Assembly (NCBI RefSeq): GCF_003853645.1
Contig: NZ_QTPO01000002.1
Coordinates: 1 to 64,000 of the forward strand
Origin: Burkholderia sp. Bp9143
Lineage (GTDB): Bacteria; Pseudomonadota; Gammaproteobacteria; Burkholderiales; Burkholderiaceae
Direction: 5' to 3'
Length of the DNA stretch: 64,000 nt
Every line of letters starts with the position of its first letter. Within the stretch, counting starts at the first letter, position 1. The notes under the pieces were generated by a model. It saw only the letters and a program-made list of their open reading frames with translations, was not told the DNA's origin and ran no database searches. This document shows positions 1 through 8,780 of the stretch, in pieces. The position numbers and the translations under genes are program-made.

Positions 1-593
1 AGGTACGCGCCGACCGACTTCGCGATCTTCGCCAGACGCTCGAAGTCGATCTTCAGCGCGAATGCCGATGCACCCGCAACGATCAGCTTCGGCTTGTGTT
101 CCTGCGCGAGCTTCTCGGCTGCGTCGTAGTCGATGTCTTCGTTTTCGTTCAGGCCGTAGCTGACGACGTTGAACCACTTGCCCGACATGTTCACCGGCGA
201 GCCGTGCGTCAGGTGGCCACCATGCGCGAGGCTCATGCCCATGATCGTATCGCCCGGCTTGAGCATCGCGAAGAACACGCCCTGGTTCGCCTGCGAACCC
301 GAGTTCGGCTGCACGTTCGCGCTTTCCGCGCCGAACAGCTGCTTCACGCGGTCGATCGCCAGCTGCTCGACCACGTCGACGTACTCACAGCCGCCGTAGT
401 AGCGCTTGCCCGGATAACCTTCCGCGTATTTGTTCGTGAGCTGCGAACCCTGCGCGGCCATCACGGCCGGGCTCGTGTAGTTTTCCGACGCGATCAGCTC
501 GATGTGATCTTCCTGGCGGCGGTTTTCCTGCTCGATCGCCGCAAAGATTTCGGGATCGACGTTCGCGATGGTGCTTTGGGCTCTGTCAAACAT
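1..593 (-). CDS. glyA: Serine hydroxymethyltransferase, N-terminal part
   Basis: The first 197 residues of serine hydroxymethyltransferase; the rest lies beyond the left edge. The enzyme converts serine and tetrahydrofolate to glycine and 5,10-methylene-THF and is the main cytosolic source of one-carbon units. Visible family blocks are [13 protein letters not shown] near residue 35, the [13 protein letters not shown] substrate loop near residue 55, and [10 protein letters not shown] near residue 100. The PLP-binding lysine is outside the window. The start at [10 protein letters not shown] gives the usual N-terminus. The Shine-Dalgarno match is weak, and a 240-base leader carrying a ZTP-type riboswitch precedes it. 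Confidence 0.97.
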   Translation of the reverse strand, partial: MFDRAQSTIANVDPEIFAAIEQENRRQEDHIELIASENYTSPAVMAAQGSQLTNKYAEGYPGKRYYGGCEYVDVVEQLAIDRVKQLFGAESANVQPNSGSQANQGVFFAMLKPGDTIMGMSLAHGGHLTHGSPVNMSGKWFNVVSYGLNENEDIDYDAAEKLAQEHKPKLIVAGASAFALKIDFERLAKIAKSVGAY

Positions 594-734
594 ACGGTTT
601 CCGTTAAGTGTGTACAGGTTGACCGAGGCGGCCGAGTACATTGCGCTGCTGGCGGAACCAGCTCGACGTGGCGGAAGAATCCGTATGACGCGAGACAGGA
701 CAGCCACCGGCGATGCACGCAACGGCGCACAACG

Positions 735-833
735 GCTGCCCAGGCGAACGGCAAAAACGGCGCCCCGCGCTTCACGGTGGGATGCTCCACCTTGAACCCG
801 AAGGGTTCTATCGCCAGTCACGCAGGGGTGATG
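735..833 (-). ncRNA. ZTP (pfl-type) riboswitch upstream of glyA
   Basis: Read on the minus strand, this leader contains the two conserved blocks of the ZTP riboswitch. The 5' block is GCGTGACTGGCGATA, followed by a short ACCC-UUCG-GGGT hairpin and a helix around GGTGGAGCATCCCACC. The 3' block is GCCGTTCGCCTGGGCA, the family hallmark. The family senses ZMP/ZTP, purine intermediates that build up when 10-formyl-THF is low, and turns on one-carbon genes such as glyA. About 140 bases separate the aptamer from the ATG. I see no hairpin followed by a U-run, so the expression platform is unclear. Confidence 0.9.
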
Positions 834-841
834 AGCGCGTT

Positions 842-870
842 AGTGTATTGGATGCGTCATGAATAGGCAA
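842..870 (-). promoter_or_regulatory. Sigma70-type promoter of glyA
   Basis: On the minus strand a TTGCCT -35 (865-870) and a TACACT -10 (842-847) are separated by exactly 17 bases. The predicted start near 835 would place the riboswitch aptamer at the very 5' end of the transcript. The rest of the glyA-ydfG gap (871-1011) holds nothing further that I recognise except the ydfG ribosome binding site. Confidence 0.65.
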
Positions 871-1011
871 CCGCGCGGCAGCCGCCCCGAAACAATAAGG
901 GCCAGACTCTACGCACCCGTACCGACGCGCTTTGGTGCCTTGCCGCGGTGCGGCAATCTCAGTAGGCTTGCGGGATACCATCCGCTACTTTGTTACCGAC
1001 CAGGAGCAGCA

Positions 1012-1758
1012 ATGATCGTGTTCGTCACAGGCGCGTCCGCCGGCTTCGGCGCCGCCATCGCCCGAGCCTTCGTCAAGGGCGGCCATCGCGTCGTCGCAAC
1101 CGCGCGCCGCAAGGATCGTCTCGATGCGCTCGCGGCCGAACTCGGCGACGCGCTGCTGCCGCTCGAGCTAGACGTGCGCGACCGCGCCGCCGTCGAAGCC
1201 GTGCCGGCCGCCCTTCCCGCCGAATTCGCGGCGCTCGACGTGCTCGTCAACAACGCCGGCCTCGCGCTCGGTGTCGAGCCTGCTCACAAAGCCAGCCTCG
1301 ACGAGTGGCAGACCATGATCGACACGAACTGCTCGGGTCTCGTAACCGTCACGCACGCGTTGCTGCCCGGAATGATCGCGCGCGGCCGCGGCCACATCTT
1401 CAACCTCGGTTCGGTGGCCGGCACCTATCCGTATCCGGGCGGGAACGTATACGGCGCAACCAAGGCTTTCGTCAGACAATTTAGTCTGAACCTGCGCGCC
1501 GACCTGATCGGCACGCCGTTGCGCGTAACCGACATCGAGCCGGGCCTGTGCGGCGGCACGGAATTCTCGAACGTTCGCTTCCGCGGCGACGATGCGAAGG
1601 CAGCGAACGTCTACCAGAACGTCCAGCCGCTCACGGCCGAGGACATCGCCGACACGATCTACTGGATCGCGACGCGCCCCGCGCACGTCAACATCAACAC
1701 GATCGAGATGATGCCGGTCGCCCAGGCCCCGGCCGGCCTCACGATCCATCGCGGCTGA
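1012..1758 (+). CDS. ydfG: NADP-dependent 3-hydroxy acid dehydrogenase (SDR family)
   Basis: A 248-residue classical short-chain dehydrogenase, the same length as E. coli YdfG and closely similar along its whole length. YdfG oxidises L-allo-threonine, serine and 3-hydroxy acids with NADP and reduces malonic semialdehyde. The N-terminal MIVFVTGASAGFG is the cofactor-binding glycine motif, NNAGLALG is the central SDR motif, and the catalytic Ser plus YGATK (Tyr-x-x-x-Lys) follow near residues 134-151. An AGGAG ribosome binding site 6 bases before the ATG fixes the start; the longer upstream frame lacks one. It is transcribed divergently from glyA. Confidence 0.93.
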   Translation: MIVFVTGASAGFGAAIARAFVKGGHRVVATARRKDRLDALAAELGDALLPLELDVRDRAAVEAVPAALPAEFAALDVLVNNAGLALGVEPAHKASLDEWQTMIDTNCSGLVTVTHALLPGMIARGRGHIFNLGSVAGTYPYPGGNVYGATKAFVRQFSLNLRADLIGTPLRVTDIEPGLCGGTEFSNVRFRGDDAKAANVYQNVQPLTAEDIADTIYWIATRPAHVNINTIEMMPVAQAPAGLTIHRG

Positions 1759-1875
1759 CACGGCCGGCGCAGCCGCGGGCCCGCCTCCGGCCGGCTTGCG
1801 GTGTGCTACGGCGTACTACATTCCGTTACGAATCGGTTACGAATCCGGCCTCGGCCTTCCGGTAGAATGCGCGCC

Positions 1876-2352
1876 ATGACTCAGCCTACCCGCTCCCCGG
1901 ACGCGCCTTCCGGCTTTACCTGGCCGGTACGCGTGTACTACGAGGACACCGACGCAGGCGGCATCGTCTTCTATGCCAACTACCTGAAATTCTTCGAGCG
2001 CGCCCGCACCGAATGGCTGCGCGCGTGCGGCATCGACCAGCGTCGGCTCGCCGACGACACGGGCGCGATCTTCATCGTCCGCGGCACGTCACTCGACTAC
2101 CGCGCGCCGGCGCGACTCGACGACGCGCTGACGATCACGAGCCGGCCCGGACGCATCGGCCGCGCATCGGTGGAATTCACGCAGGAAGCCTGGCGTGGCG
2201 ACACGCTGCTCGTCGCCGGCCACATCCGCCTCGGCTGCGTCGACCAGATCGGCATCCGGCCCGCGGCGATCCCGCCGGTCGTGCTCGACGCGCTGCAACG
2301 CGGGCCCGTCATCGACGCCGGGCAGACTGTATTGTCAACGAAGCTCGGATGA
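1876..2352 (+). CDS. ybgC: YbgC acyl-CoA thioesterase of the Tol-Pal cluster
   Basis: A 158-residue hotdog-fold thioesterase of the 4-hydroxybenzoyl-CoA thioesterase type. The motif YYEDTDAGGIVFYANYLKF near residue 20 carries the catalytic Asp. In enterobacteria YbgC hydrolyses short-chain acyl-CoAs and associates with the acyl carrier/phospholipid machinery. It is the first gene of the ybgC-tolQRAB-pal-cpoB cluster, the position it also holds in E. coli. There is no Shine-Dalgarno sequence. A TAGAAT hexamer ends 7 bases before this ATG, so the mRNA may start at or next to the codon. An ATG three codons upstream is the alternative. Confidence 0.93.
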   Translation: MTQPTRSPDAPSGFTWPVRVYYEDTDAGGIVFYANYLKFFERARTEWLRACGIDQRRLADDTGAIFIVRGTSLDYRAPARLDDALTITSRPGRIGRASVEFTQEAWRGDTLLVAGHIRLGCVDQIGIRPAAIPPVVLDALQRGPVIDAGQTVLSTKLG

Positions 2353-2510
2353 GCACCGTTTAGACAAAGCCTATGAACTTGCCTTCCTGAATCGATACTA
2401 AGCAAGGTTCGGCGCCAGGCCTGGCCGGCGCGCCGCGCCGCACGCATACCGTGCGCTCTCGCCGGGCACCCCTCGCCGGGCGCCCCCGAAGGGACGTTAC
2501 TCAAACCTCT

Positions 2511-3188
2511 ATGAATACTTCTCAAGACCTGTCGATCATTTCCCTCGTCCTCAACGCGAGCGTGCTGGCCCAGGCCGTGATGGGGCTGTTGCTGCTGCTG
2601 TCGCTGATGTCGTGGACCTTCATCTTCCGCAAGTGGTTCGCGATCCGCCGCGCACGCGCGCAGACCGAACGCTTCGAACGGGATTTCTGGTCGGGCGGCG
2701 ACCTGCAGGCGCTGTATCAGAGCGCGGCCAACAACCGTCACACGATCGGCGCGCTCGAGCGGATCTTCGAATCGGGGATGCGTGAATTCCTGAAGGCGAA
2801 GGAAAAGCGCATCAGCGACCCGGGCCTCGTGCTCGACGGGGCGCGCCGCGCGATGCGCGCTTCGTTCCAGCGCGAAATGGACGTGCTCGAGGCGAACCTC
2901 GCGTTCCTCGCGTCGGTCGGTTCGGTCAGCCCGTACATCGGTCTGTTCGGCACCGTCTGGGGGATCATGAACTCGTTCCGCGGCCTGGCGAACGTGCAGC
3001 AGGCGACGCTCGCGAACGTCGCACCTGGCATCGCCGAGGCACTCGTCGCCACCGCGATCGGCCTGTTCGCCGCGATTCCGGCGGTGGTCGCGTACAACCG
3101 CTACGCGCACGACATCGACCGCCTCGCGATCCGCTTCGAGACCTTCATCGAAGAGTTCTCGAACATCCTGCAGCGTCAGGCCCAGTAA
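2511..3188 (+). CDS. tolQ: Tol-Pal proton channel subunit TolQ
   Basis: A 225-residue inner-membrane protein of the MotA/TolQ/ExbB family. TolQ and TolR form the proton channel that energises TolA for outer-membrane constriction at division. Three membrane segments are visible: near residues 12-38, at SVGSVSPYIGLFGTVWG near 145, and at ALVATAIGLFAAIPAVVAY near 180. The start follows a 158-base gap after ybgC and gives the expected N-terminus; an in-frame extension to 2451 is less likely. tolR begins 10 bases downstream. Confidence 0.96.
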   Translation: MNTSQDLSIISLVLNASVLAQAVMGLLLLLSLMSWTFIFRKWFAIRRARAQTERFERDFWSGGDLQALYQSAANNRHTIGALERIFESGMREFLKAKEKRISDPGLVLDGARRAMRASFQREMDVLEANLAFLASVGSVSPYIGLFGTVWGIMNSFRGLANVQQATLANVAPGIAEALVATAIGLFAAIPAVVAYNRYAHDIDRLAIRFETFIEEFSNILQRQAQ

Positions 3189-3198
3189 GGAGCGCGCC

Positions 3199-3648
3199 AT
3201 GGCAGGAAGTCCCATTCGATCCAGCATGCGCGGCGGCCGCTCGCGCCGCGCGATGGCCGACATCAACGTCGTGCCGTACATCGACGTGATGCTGGTGCTG
3301 CTCGTGATCTTCATGGTCACGGCACCGCTCGTCGCCCCGTCGATCATCAATCTGCCGACCGTCGGCAATGCAGCGCCCCAGGAACAGACGCCGCCCGTCG
3401 TCGTCAACATCAAGGCCGACCGCACGATGAGCGTCAAGTACAAGGGCGACTCCGGCGCGACGCAGGAAGACACGATGACCAAGGCCGAACTCGACAGCTT
3501 CATCTCGGCCCGGCAGGCCGATCACCCCGACCAGCCGGTCGTGATCGCGGCCGACAAGACCGTGCAGTACGATGCAGTCATGACCGTGATGTCGGACCTG
3601 AAGGCGCGCGGCGTCAAGCGCGTCGGCCTCCTCGTCAAATCGCAATGA
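3199..3648 (+). CDS. tolR: Tol-Pal proton channel subunit TolR
   Basis: A 149-residue ExbD/TolR-family protein with one membrane segment (about residues 25-47) and a periplasmic domain. Asp29 in PYIDVMLVLL is the conserved ion-pathway residue. It works with TolQ to harvest proton motive force. An AAGGAG site 7 bases upstream supports the start. Its stop codon overlaps the tolA start (ATGA at 3645), indicating translational coupling. Confidence 0.96.
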   Translation: MAGSPIRSSMRGGRSRRAMADINVVPYIDVMLVLLVIFMVTAPLVAPSIINLPTVGNAAPQEQTPPVVVNIKADRTMSVKYKGDSGATQEDTMTKAELDSFISARQADHPDQPVVIAADKTVQYDAVMTVMSDLKARGVKRVGLLVKSQ

Positions 3649-4712
3649 ACCGGCAGCAATCCACGCGCGGCAACGCCTACCCGTCTCAGCCCCCTCGCGA
3701 GCGCGGCACCTGGCGCGCGTTCGCGCTTGCCGCGCTGATGCACGTGCTGCTCGCGCTGTTCCTCTATCACGGCGTGCAGTGGCAGAACAGCACGCCGGCC
3801 GGCGCCGAAGCCGAGCTGTGGACCGAAGTGCCCGACGTCCCCGCGCCGCGGCCCGTCGTCACGCCCACGCCGCCCGCGAAGCTCGCACCGCCCCCTCCCC
3901 CGGTCCGGGACGAGCAGGCGGACATCGCGCTGCAGCAGAAGAAACGGCAGCAGGAAGCGGCCGCGCGCGAAGCGCTGCTCGAGCAGCAGCGCCGCGCGCA
4001 GCAACTGAAGGCCCAGCAAGACGAAACCCGACGCGAGCAGCTCGCGGCCCAGCAGGCTGCCGCGCTCGCCGCGCAGAAGGCCGCCGAGCGCGAAAAGCAG
4101 AAGCAGGCGGACAAGCTCAAGCAACAACAGCTCGTGGAGCAGCAGAAGCTCGAACAGCAGAAACTCCAGCAGCAGAGACTGCAGCAACAGAAGCAGGCGC
4201 AGCTGGAAGCGCAGCAGGCGGCGAAGGCCAAGGCCGACGCGGCCGCAAAGGCCAAGGCGGAAGCCCAGGCCAAGGCGAAGGCGGAAGCGACGGCGCGCGC
4301 GAAGGCCGACGCGGCGGCGAAGGCGAAGCTCGACCATGAGCGCAGCGCGCGCCTCGCGCAGATGCAGGGCATGTCCGGCGCCGGTGAAGGCGGCGGCGAG
4401 GGCCTAGCGAAAAGCGGCACCGGCACGGGCTCCGGCGGCAACGCCGCATCGCCCGGCTATCCGGACAAGGTGCGTCGCCGCGTGAAGCCGAACATCGTCT
4501 GGGGCGGCGAGCGCGCGGGTCTGACGACCGTCGTCGCGATCCGCTGCACGCCGTCGGGCGACGTGATGAGCGTTTCGATCCGCCGTTCGAGCGGAAATTC
4601 GGGGTGGGATCAAGCCGTGGTCAATGCGATCCAGGCGTCGGTCCCATTGCCGCCCGATTCTAACGGCCGTACCCCGTCCGACATTACGATTACCTTCAAG
4701 GCGGCGGAGTGA
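3645..4712 (+). CDS. tolA: Cell envelope integrity protein TolA
   Basis: A 355-residue inner-membrane protein linking the TolQR motor to TolB and Pal. There is one membrane segment near residues 26-43 and a Pro-rich stretch near 65-88. A long Gln/Ala/Lys-rich coiled coil (about 95-240) spans the periplasm, followed by a Gly-rich hinge and a C-terminal TonB/TolA-like domain (about 270-355) ending TPSDITITFKAAE. The coiled-coil DNA is highly repetitive in CAG/GCG/AAG codons, so open frames there on the other strand are artefacts. The start overlaps the tolR stop. Confidence 0.95.
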   Translation: MNRQQSTRGNAYPSQPPRERGTWRAFALAALMHVLLALFLYHGVQWQNSTPAGAEAELWTEVPDVPAPRPVVTPTPPAKLAPPPPPVRDEQADIALQQKKRQQEAAAREALLEQQRRAQQLKAQQDETRREQLAAQQAAALAAQKAAEREKQKQADKLKQQQLVEQQKLEQQKLQQQRLQQQKQAQLEAQQAAKAKADAAAKAKAEAQAKAKAEATARAKADAAAKAKLDHERSARLAQMQGMSGAGEGGGEGLAKSGTGTGSGGNAASPGYPDKVRRRVKPNIVWGGERAGLTTVVAIRCTPSGDVMSVSIRRSSGNSGWDQAVVNAIQASVPLPPDSNGRTPSDITITFKAAE

Positions 4713-4820
4713 TCGCAAATGCGCTTACACTCCGTGCGTCGCTGCCGGACGGGAACGAATCGGGTATTTTTACTGTCTCTGCGGTTGCGCAGCGATCCAA
4801 GTCACATGGGAAGCAGAAGC

Positions 4821-6116
4821 ATGAGTTTGATGACGAAACTAGGTTTCAGGGCACTCGTGGCCTCTTGTCTGATTGCGGCCGGCGGCGCCGCTAACGCGCA
4901 GGTCAACGTGGTAATCACCGGCGTCGGTTCGACCCAGTTCCCCATCGCCACCGCGAACTTCGCGAACGAGCCAGGCCTGCCGCAACAGGTCACGTCGATC
5001 GTCCGCGCCGACCTCGCCCGTAGCGGCAAATTCACCAATATCGATGCGGGCAGCACGCCCGTGCCCGAAACCGCGTCGGTCGATCTCGGTGCATGGAAGG
5101 CCAAGGGCGCGAACGCGTTCGTCGCCGGCAGCGTGAACCGCGAAGCCAACGGCCAGTACAAGGTGAACTTCATCCTGTACGACACCGTGAAGCAGCAAAG
5201 CCTCGGCGGCCTGTCGCTGACGGCAACCGACAACACGCTGCGCACGGCCGGCCACAAGATTGCCGACTACATCTACCAGAAGCTGCTCGGCGTGCGCGGC
5301 GTGTTCGCCACGCGCCTGTCGTACGTGATCAAGACGGGCAACCGCTACCAGCTGCAGATCTCGGATTCGGACGGCCAGAACGCGCGCATCGCGCTGTCGA
5401 GCACCGAGCCGATCATCTCGCCGGCGTGGTCGCCGAGCGGGACGAAGGTCGCGTACGTGTCGTTCGAGCGCAAGAAGCCGATCGTCTACATCCATGACCT
5501 GCCGACCGGCCGCCGCTACATGGTCTCGGACCAGAAGGGCAACAACAGCGCGCCGGCGTGGTCGCCGGACAGCAACACGCTGGCCGTTGCTCTGTCGCTG
5601 ACGGGCAATACGCAAATCTATACGGTCAACGCAAACGGCGGCGGTCTGCGCCGGCTCACGCAGAGCAGCTCGATCGATACCGAGCCGTTCTACTCGCCGG
5701 ACGGCCGCTGGATCTATTTCACGAGCGATCGCGGCGGTGCGCCGCAGATCTACCGGATGCCCGCGCAAGGCGAAAGCGCCGGCTCGGCACAACGCGTGAC
5801 CTTCACCGGCAGCTACAACACCAGCCCGCGCGTCAGCCCGGACGGCAAGCTGCTCGCCTACATCTCCCGCACGGGTGGGGGGTTCAAGCTGTACGTTCAG
5901 GATCTGCAAACCGGCGCGGCGAACGCCATCACGAATACCAATCGCGACGAATCGCCGAGCTTCGCGGCAAACGGCCAGTACCTTCTCTACGCTACCCAGT
6001 CGGGTGGTCGCAACGTGCTGGCAGCAGTGCCCTCCGACGGCAGCGCGCCGCCGCAGATCCTGACCGTCCAGGGCGGCTCCGTTCGTGAGCCGTCGTGGGG
6101 GCCCTTCATGCAATGA
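4821..6116 (+). CDS. tolB: Tol-Pal periplasmic protein TolB
   Basis: A 431-residue periplasmic beta-propeller that binds Pal and TolA. A Sec signal peptide ends at AANA-Q near residue 25. The N-terminal domain spans about 26-160. Five PD40-type propeller blades follow (for example [31 protein letters not shown] and [15 protein letters not shown]). The start at 4821 follows a GGGAAG element and gives a normal signal peptide; ATGs at 4806 and 4830 are alternatives, and the longer frame back to 4719 is unlikely. pal follows after 17 bases. Confidence 0.96.
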   Translation: MSLMTKLGFRALVASCLIAAGGAANAQVNVVITGVGSTQFPIATANFANEPGLPQQVTSIVRADLARSGKFTNIDAGSTPVPETASVDLGAWKAKGANAFVAGSVNREANGQYKVNFILYDTVKQQSLGGLSLTATDNTLRTAGHKIADYIYQKLLGVRGVFATRLSYVIKTGNRYQLQISDSDGQNARIALSSTEPIISPAWSPSGTKVAYVSFERKKPIVYIHDLPTGRRYMVSDQKGNNSAPAWSPDSNTLAVALSLTGNTQIYTVNANGGGLRRLTQSSSIDTEPFYSPDGRWIYFTSDRGGAPQIYRMPAQGESAGSAQRVTFTGSYNTSPRVSPDGKLLAYISRTGGGFKLYVQDLQTGAANAITNTNRDESPSFAANGQYLLYATQSGGRNVLAAVPSDGSAPPQILTVQGGSVREPSWGPFMQ

Positions 6117-6133
6117 CCACAAGGAGAGTAACC

Positions 6134-6643
6134 ATGATGTCGAATAAAGCTCGTCTGGCCTTGGCCGTGATGATGATCAGCGCGCTCGCAGCGTGTAAGT
6201 CGGGCGTGAAGCTCGACGACAAGGCCAACGCAGGTGCGATGAGCACGCAGCCGAGCGCCGACAACGTCGCGCAAGTGAACGTCGATCCGCTGAACGACCC
6301 GAACAGCCCGCTCGCAAAGCGCAGCATCTACTTCGACTTCGACAGCTATTCGGTGAAGGACGAGTACCAGCCGCTGATGCAGCAACACGCTCAGTACCTG
6401 AAGAGCCACCCGCAGCGTCACGTGCTGATCCAGGGCAACACCGACGAGCGCGGCACGAGTGAGTACAATCTCGCGCTGGGCCAGAAGCGTGCGGAAGCTG
6501 TCCGCCGCGCAATGGCACTGCTCGGCGTGAACGACTCGCAGATGGAAGCCGTGAGCCTCGGCAAGGAAAAGCCGCAAGCATCGGGTCACGACGAAGCATC
6601 GTGGGCGCAGAACCGTCGCGCCGACCTCGTCTACCAACAGTAA
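6134..6643 (+). CDS. pal: Peptidoglycan-associated lipoprotein Pal
   Basis: A 169-residue outer-membrane lipoprotein. The signal peptide ends in a lipobox (SALAAC), so the mature N-terminal Cys is lipidated. The C-terminal OmpA-like domain (about residues 60-169) carries the peptidoglycan-binding signature GNTDERGTSEYNLALGQKRA. Pal binds peptidoglycan and TolB and completes the trans-envelope Tol-Pal bridge. AAGGAG 7 bases before the ATG supports the start; a second in-frame ATG follows immediately. Confidence 0.97.
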   Translation: MMSNKARLALAVMMISALAACKSGVKLDDKANAGAMSTQPSADNVAQVNVDPLNDPNSPLAKRSIYFDFDSYSVKDEYQPLMQQHAQYLKSHPQRHVLIQGNTDERGTSEYNLALGQKRAEAVRRAMALLGVNDSQMEAVSLGKEKPQASGHDEASWAQNRRADLVYQQ

Positions 6644-6662
6644 GTAACGGAAGAGTTGCCGT

Positions 6663-7412
6663 ATGACGCACCGTGAATCCTGGCTGCGCATGGCCGCAGC
6701 ATTTTGCGTCGTCGGCGCGGCCTGGTCGGCCGCGCCGGCGCACGCCGGCATGTTCGACGACAACGAGGCGCGCCGCGCCGTGCTCGATCTGCGCAGCAAG
6801 AGCGACAACCTGTCCAGCCAGTTGTCGGCCGCCCAGCGTACGATCCTCGATCAATCCGGCCGTATCGACCAGCTGAACCAGCAGGTCGCGACGCTGCGCG
6901 GCGAGAACGAGGACCTGACGAACCGGCTGACAACGCTCGAACGGCAGCAGAAGGAGTACTACCAGGATCTCGACACGCGGCTCAAGAAGTTCGAGCCGCA
7001 ACAGGCGACGATCGATGGTGTCGAAGGCACCGTGCAGCCGGGTGAAACGGATGCGCTCAGCGCGGCGCAGCAGCAATTCCGCAACGGCAACTTCAAGGCT
7101 GCCGCGGCCTCGTTCCGCAGCTTCATCGCGAAGTATCCGCAGAGCCCGTACCAGCCGACCGCGCAGTATTGGCTCGGCAATGCGCAATACGCGCTGCGCG
7201 ACTACCGCGGCTCGACCGCGACGTGGCAAGCGATCGTGAGCAAGTATCCGCAGCATCCGCGCGCGGCCGACGCGCTCGTCGCGATCGGGACGAACCAACT
7301 CGAGCAAGGCCAGAAGGCGGCCGCGAAGAAGACGTTCGAGCAGGTCGTGTCGCAGTACGCCGGATCGAACGCTGCGCAGACGGCGCAGGGCAAGATCGAG
7401 AGCATCAAGTAA
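6663..7412 (+). CDS. cpoB: Cell division coordinator CpoB (YbgF)
   Basis: A 249-residue periplasmic protein and the last gene of the tol-pal cluster. A signal peptide ends at APAHA near residue 29. An N-terminal trimerising coiled coil (about 35-110, with Gln/Asn heptads) is followed by TPR repeats (about 130-249, for example YQPTAQYWLGNAQYALRDY). In E. coli CpoB coordinates PBP1B activity with Tol-driven outer-membrane constriction. The GAAGAGTT sequence upstream is an acceptable ribosome binding site. Confidence 0.94.
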   Translation: MTHRESWLRMAAAFCVVGAAWSAAPAHAGMFDDNEARRAVLDLRSKSDNLSSQLSAAQRTILDQSGRIDQLNQQVATLRGENEDLTNRLTTLERQQKEYYQDLDTRLKKFEPQQATIDGVEGTVQPGETDALSAAQQQFRNGNFKAAAASFRSFIAKYPQSPYQPTAQYWLGNAQYALRDYRGSTATWQAIVSKYPQHPRAADALVAIGTNQLEQGQKAAAKKTFEQVVSQYAGSNAAQTAQGKIESIK

Positions 7413-7429
7413 ATTACCGCGTCGAATTG

Positions 7430-7458
7430 TTGACAGGCCCGCGATTCGCCGATATAAT
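7430..7458 (+). promoter_or_regulatory. Consensus sigma70 promoter of tRNA-Lys
   Basis: A perfect TTGACA (7430-7435) and a perfect TATAAT (7453-7458) are separated by 17 bases, just after the cpoB stop. Such a match is rare in this G+C-rich sequence and fits a strong stable-RNA promoter. Transcription would start near 7465, about 57 bases before the mature tRNA. Confidence 0.9.
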
Positions 7459-7521
7459 TTTTTGCTCTTTAGGTCTCTGCGAGAGTTGTGAGCGCAACGG
7501 GCTAACAGGTTTCAAGAACGT

Positions 7522-7598
7522 GGGGTGGTAACTCAGTTGGTTAGAGTATCTGACTTTTAATCAGAGAGTCGAGGGTTCGAGTCCCTCCCACCCTACCA
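7522..7598 (+). tRNA. tRNA-Lys (anticodon UUU)
   Basis: A 77-base tRNA folds from the sequence. The D stem is ACTC/GAGT. The anticodon stem is TCTGA/TCAGA, with loop CTTTTAA giving anticodon UUU. The T stem is GAGGG/CCCTC around TTCGAGT, and the CCA end is encoded. The acceptor stem GGGGTGG/CCACCCT pairs fully but with G1 opposite U72, and the D stem starts with A10-U25; both are less usual. E. coli also has a lysine tRNA directly after tol-pal-ybgF, so the neighbourhood is conserved. Confidence 0.96.
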
Positions 7599-7618
7599 AC
7601 TATCTTTGATAGTGCAAT

Positions 7619-7646
7619 TAAAGCCTCCCAAGTGGAGGCTTTTTTG
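7619..7646 (+). terminator. Terminator of the tRNA-Lys transcript
   Basis: An AAGCCTCC/GGAGGCTT stem with a five-base loop and a run of six T lies about 20 bases after the tRNA CCA end. Confidence 0.9.
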
Positions 7647-7702
7647 CGTCTGCCTCCCGCAGTGTTGCGCTCGTCATCTCGATGACGAGCGCGCTTCCAG
7701 TC

Positions 7703-8650
7703 TTACGTGCCCCGCCGCGCGCGCCGCCAGCGTCCCGGCGTCGTGCCGAGCACCGCGCGAAACGCCTTGCCGAACGCCGCCTCTGACTGGTAACCGACCG
7801 CCTGCCCGATCTCCGCCTGGCCGCGCTGCGTGTCCTGCAGCAGCGCGCATGCATGCATCATCCGGATCTGCGCGACGAACGCGCCGACGCTCATCCCGGC
7901 CTTCTCGCGGAAATGCCGCGCATAGGTCGCACGCGACATCGCGGACGCCGCGCCGAGCGCTTCGACCGTCCACGGTTGCGCCGGCGCCTGCAGCACAGCC
8001 TGAACCGACGGGCCGAGCCGCGCGTCGGCAGCCAGCGCGAGCCAGCCGGCCGGCACGCGCGCATCGCGGCCATACGCGCGCAACGCGTAGGCGAGCAGCG
8101 CCTGTCCGAGCGCGTTCACGATCGCGCGCGCACCCGGCTGCGCATTCGATGCCTCGGCACGCAGCACGCTCGTCAGCAGTTGCAGCGACGCGGGCCCTGA
8201 CGCCTCGCGCAGCCCGACGTGCAGCACGCGCGGTAACGTACGGATCAGCAATTCACCGGCACCGCGTGCATAAATGAAGCGCCCGCAGAGCAGGTCGACG
8301 CTTGCATCGGCCGGGGCCACGGGATCGCGATTCGACTTGACCGGCAGCACCGCGCCGCCGGCCGCGCCCGGTTCGCGCAGCGACACGACCGACCGCGCGC
8401 CGCCCCCTTCGACATCGGACAAATCGTGCGCGTCGCCCGCCGGCAGCAGCACGAAGTCGCCGTCGGCCAGCCGCAGCGTGCGCCCGTCGGCCGTGCGCAG
8501 CCGGCACGTTCCGGACAGCAGCAGGTGAAACGCCGCCTCGCCGGGCGGCAACCGATCATGCGGCATCGCGAACGGGCCGTCGAGCAGGCAGCGCACGTCG
8601 AGCTCGACATGGCTGCGGCCCAGCGACAACAATTGACTCAACGCGTCCAT
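7703..8650 (-). CDS. AraC-family regulator with N-terminal cupin domain
   Basis: A 315-residue regulator. The N-terminal half (about 1-190) looks like the cupin sensor found in many AraC proteins (HLLLSGTCRLRTADGRTLRLADGDFVLLPAG). The C-terminal 100 residues carry two helix-turn-helix units, WTVEALGAASAMSRATYARHF and AEIGQAVGYQSEAAFGKAF, and end in TPGRWRRARR. The ligand is unknown. It is divergent from the AhpD-like gene at 8781, and a regulator next to its target is common in this family, so that gene is the likely target. Confidence 0.9.
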   Translation of the reverse strand: MDALSQLLSLGRSHVELDVRCLLDGPFAMPHDRLPPGEAAFHLLLSGTCRLRTADGRTLRLADGDFVLLPAGDAHDLSDVEGGGARSVVSLREPGAAGGAVLPVKSNRDPVAPADASVDLLCGRFIYARGAGELLIRTLPRVLHVGLREASGPASLQLLTSVLRAEASNAQPGARAIVNALGQALLAYALRAYGRDARVPAGWLALAADARLGPSVQAVLQAPAQPWTVEALGAASAMSRATYARHFREKAGMSVGAFVAQIRMMHACALLQDTQRGQAEIGQAVGYQSEAAFGKAFRAVLGTTPGRWRRARRGT

Positions 8651-8780
8651 AAGACGTTTGCGCTAAAAATTGACACTCTAGCGTATCGAAACCCTCAGCG
8701 CGAACGCTCAGAATAAGTCCTGCATCGACCGAGATCGCGGCATCCGCCGCCCGACCCACCTCTTCTCGAAAGGACGCATC

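Noticed and set aside
494-790. A 98-codon minus-strand frame at the start of glyA
   Set aside because: It overlaps the glyA coding start in another frame and reads through the riboswitch sequence; no motif or ribosome binding site supports it.
3767-4441. Cys/Ser-rich open frame opposite tolA
   Set aside because: It is produced by the repetitive CAG/GCC codons of the TolA coiled coil; the Cys runs are antisense of Ala/Gln codons.
8670-8675. TTGACA between the AraC and AhpD-like genes as a promoter
   Set aside because: No acceptable -10 lies at 16-18 bases on the plus strand, so I could not support a promoter from it.
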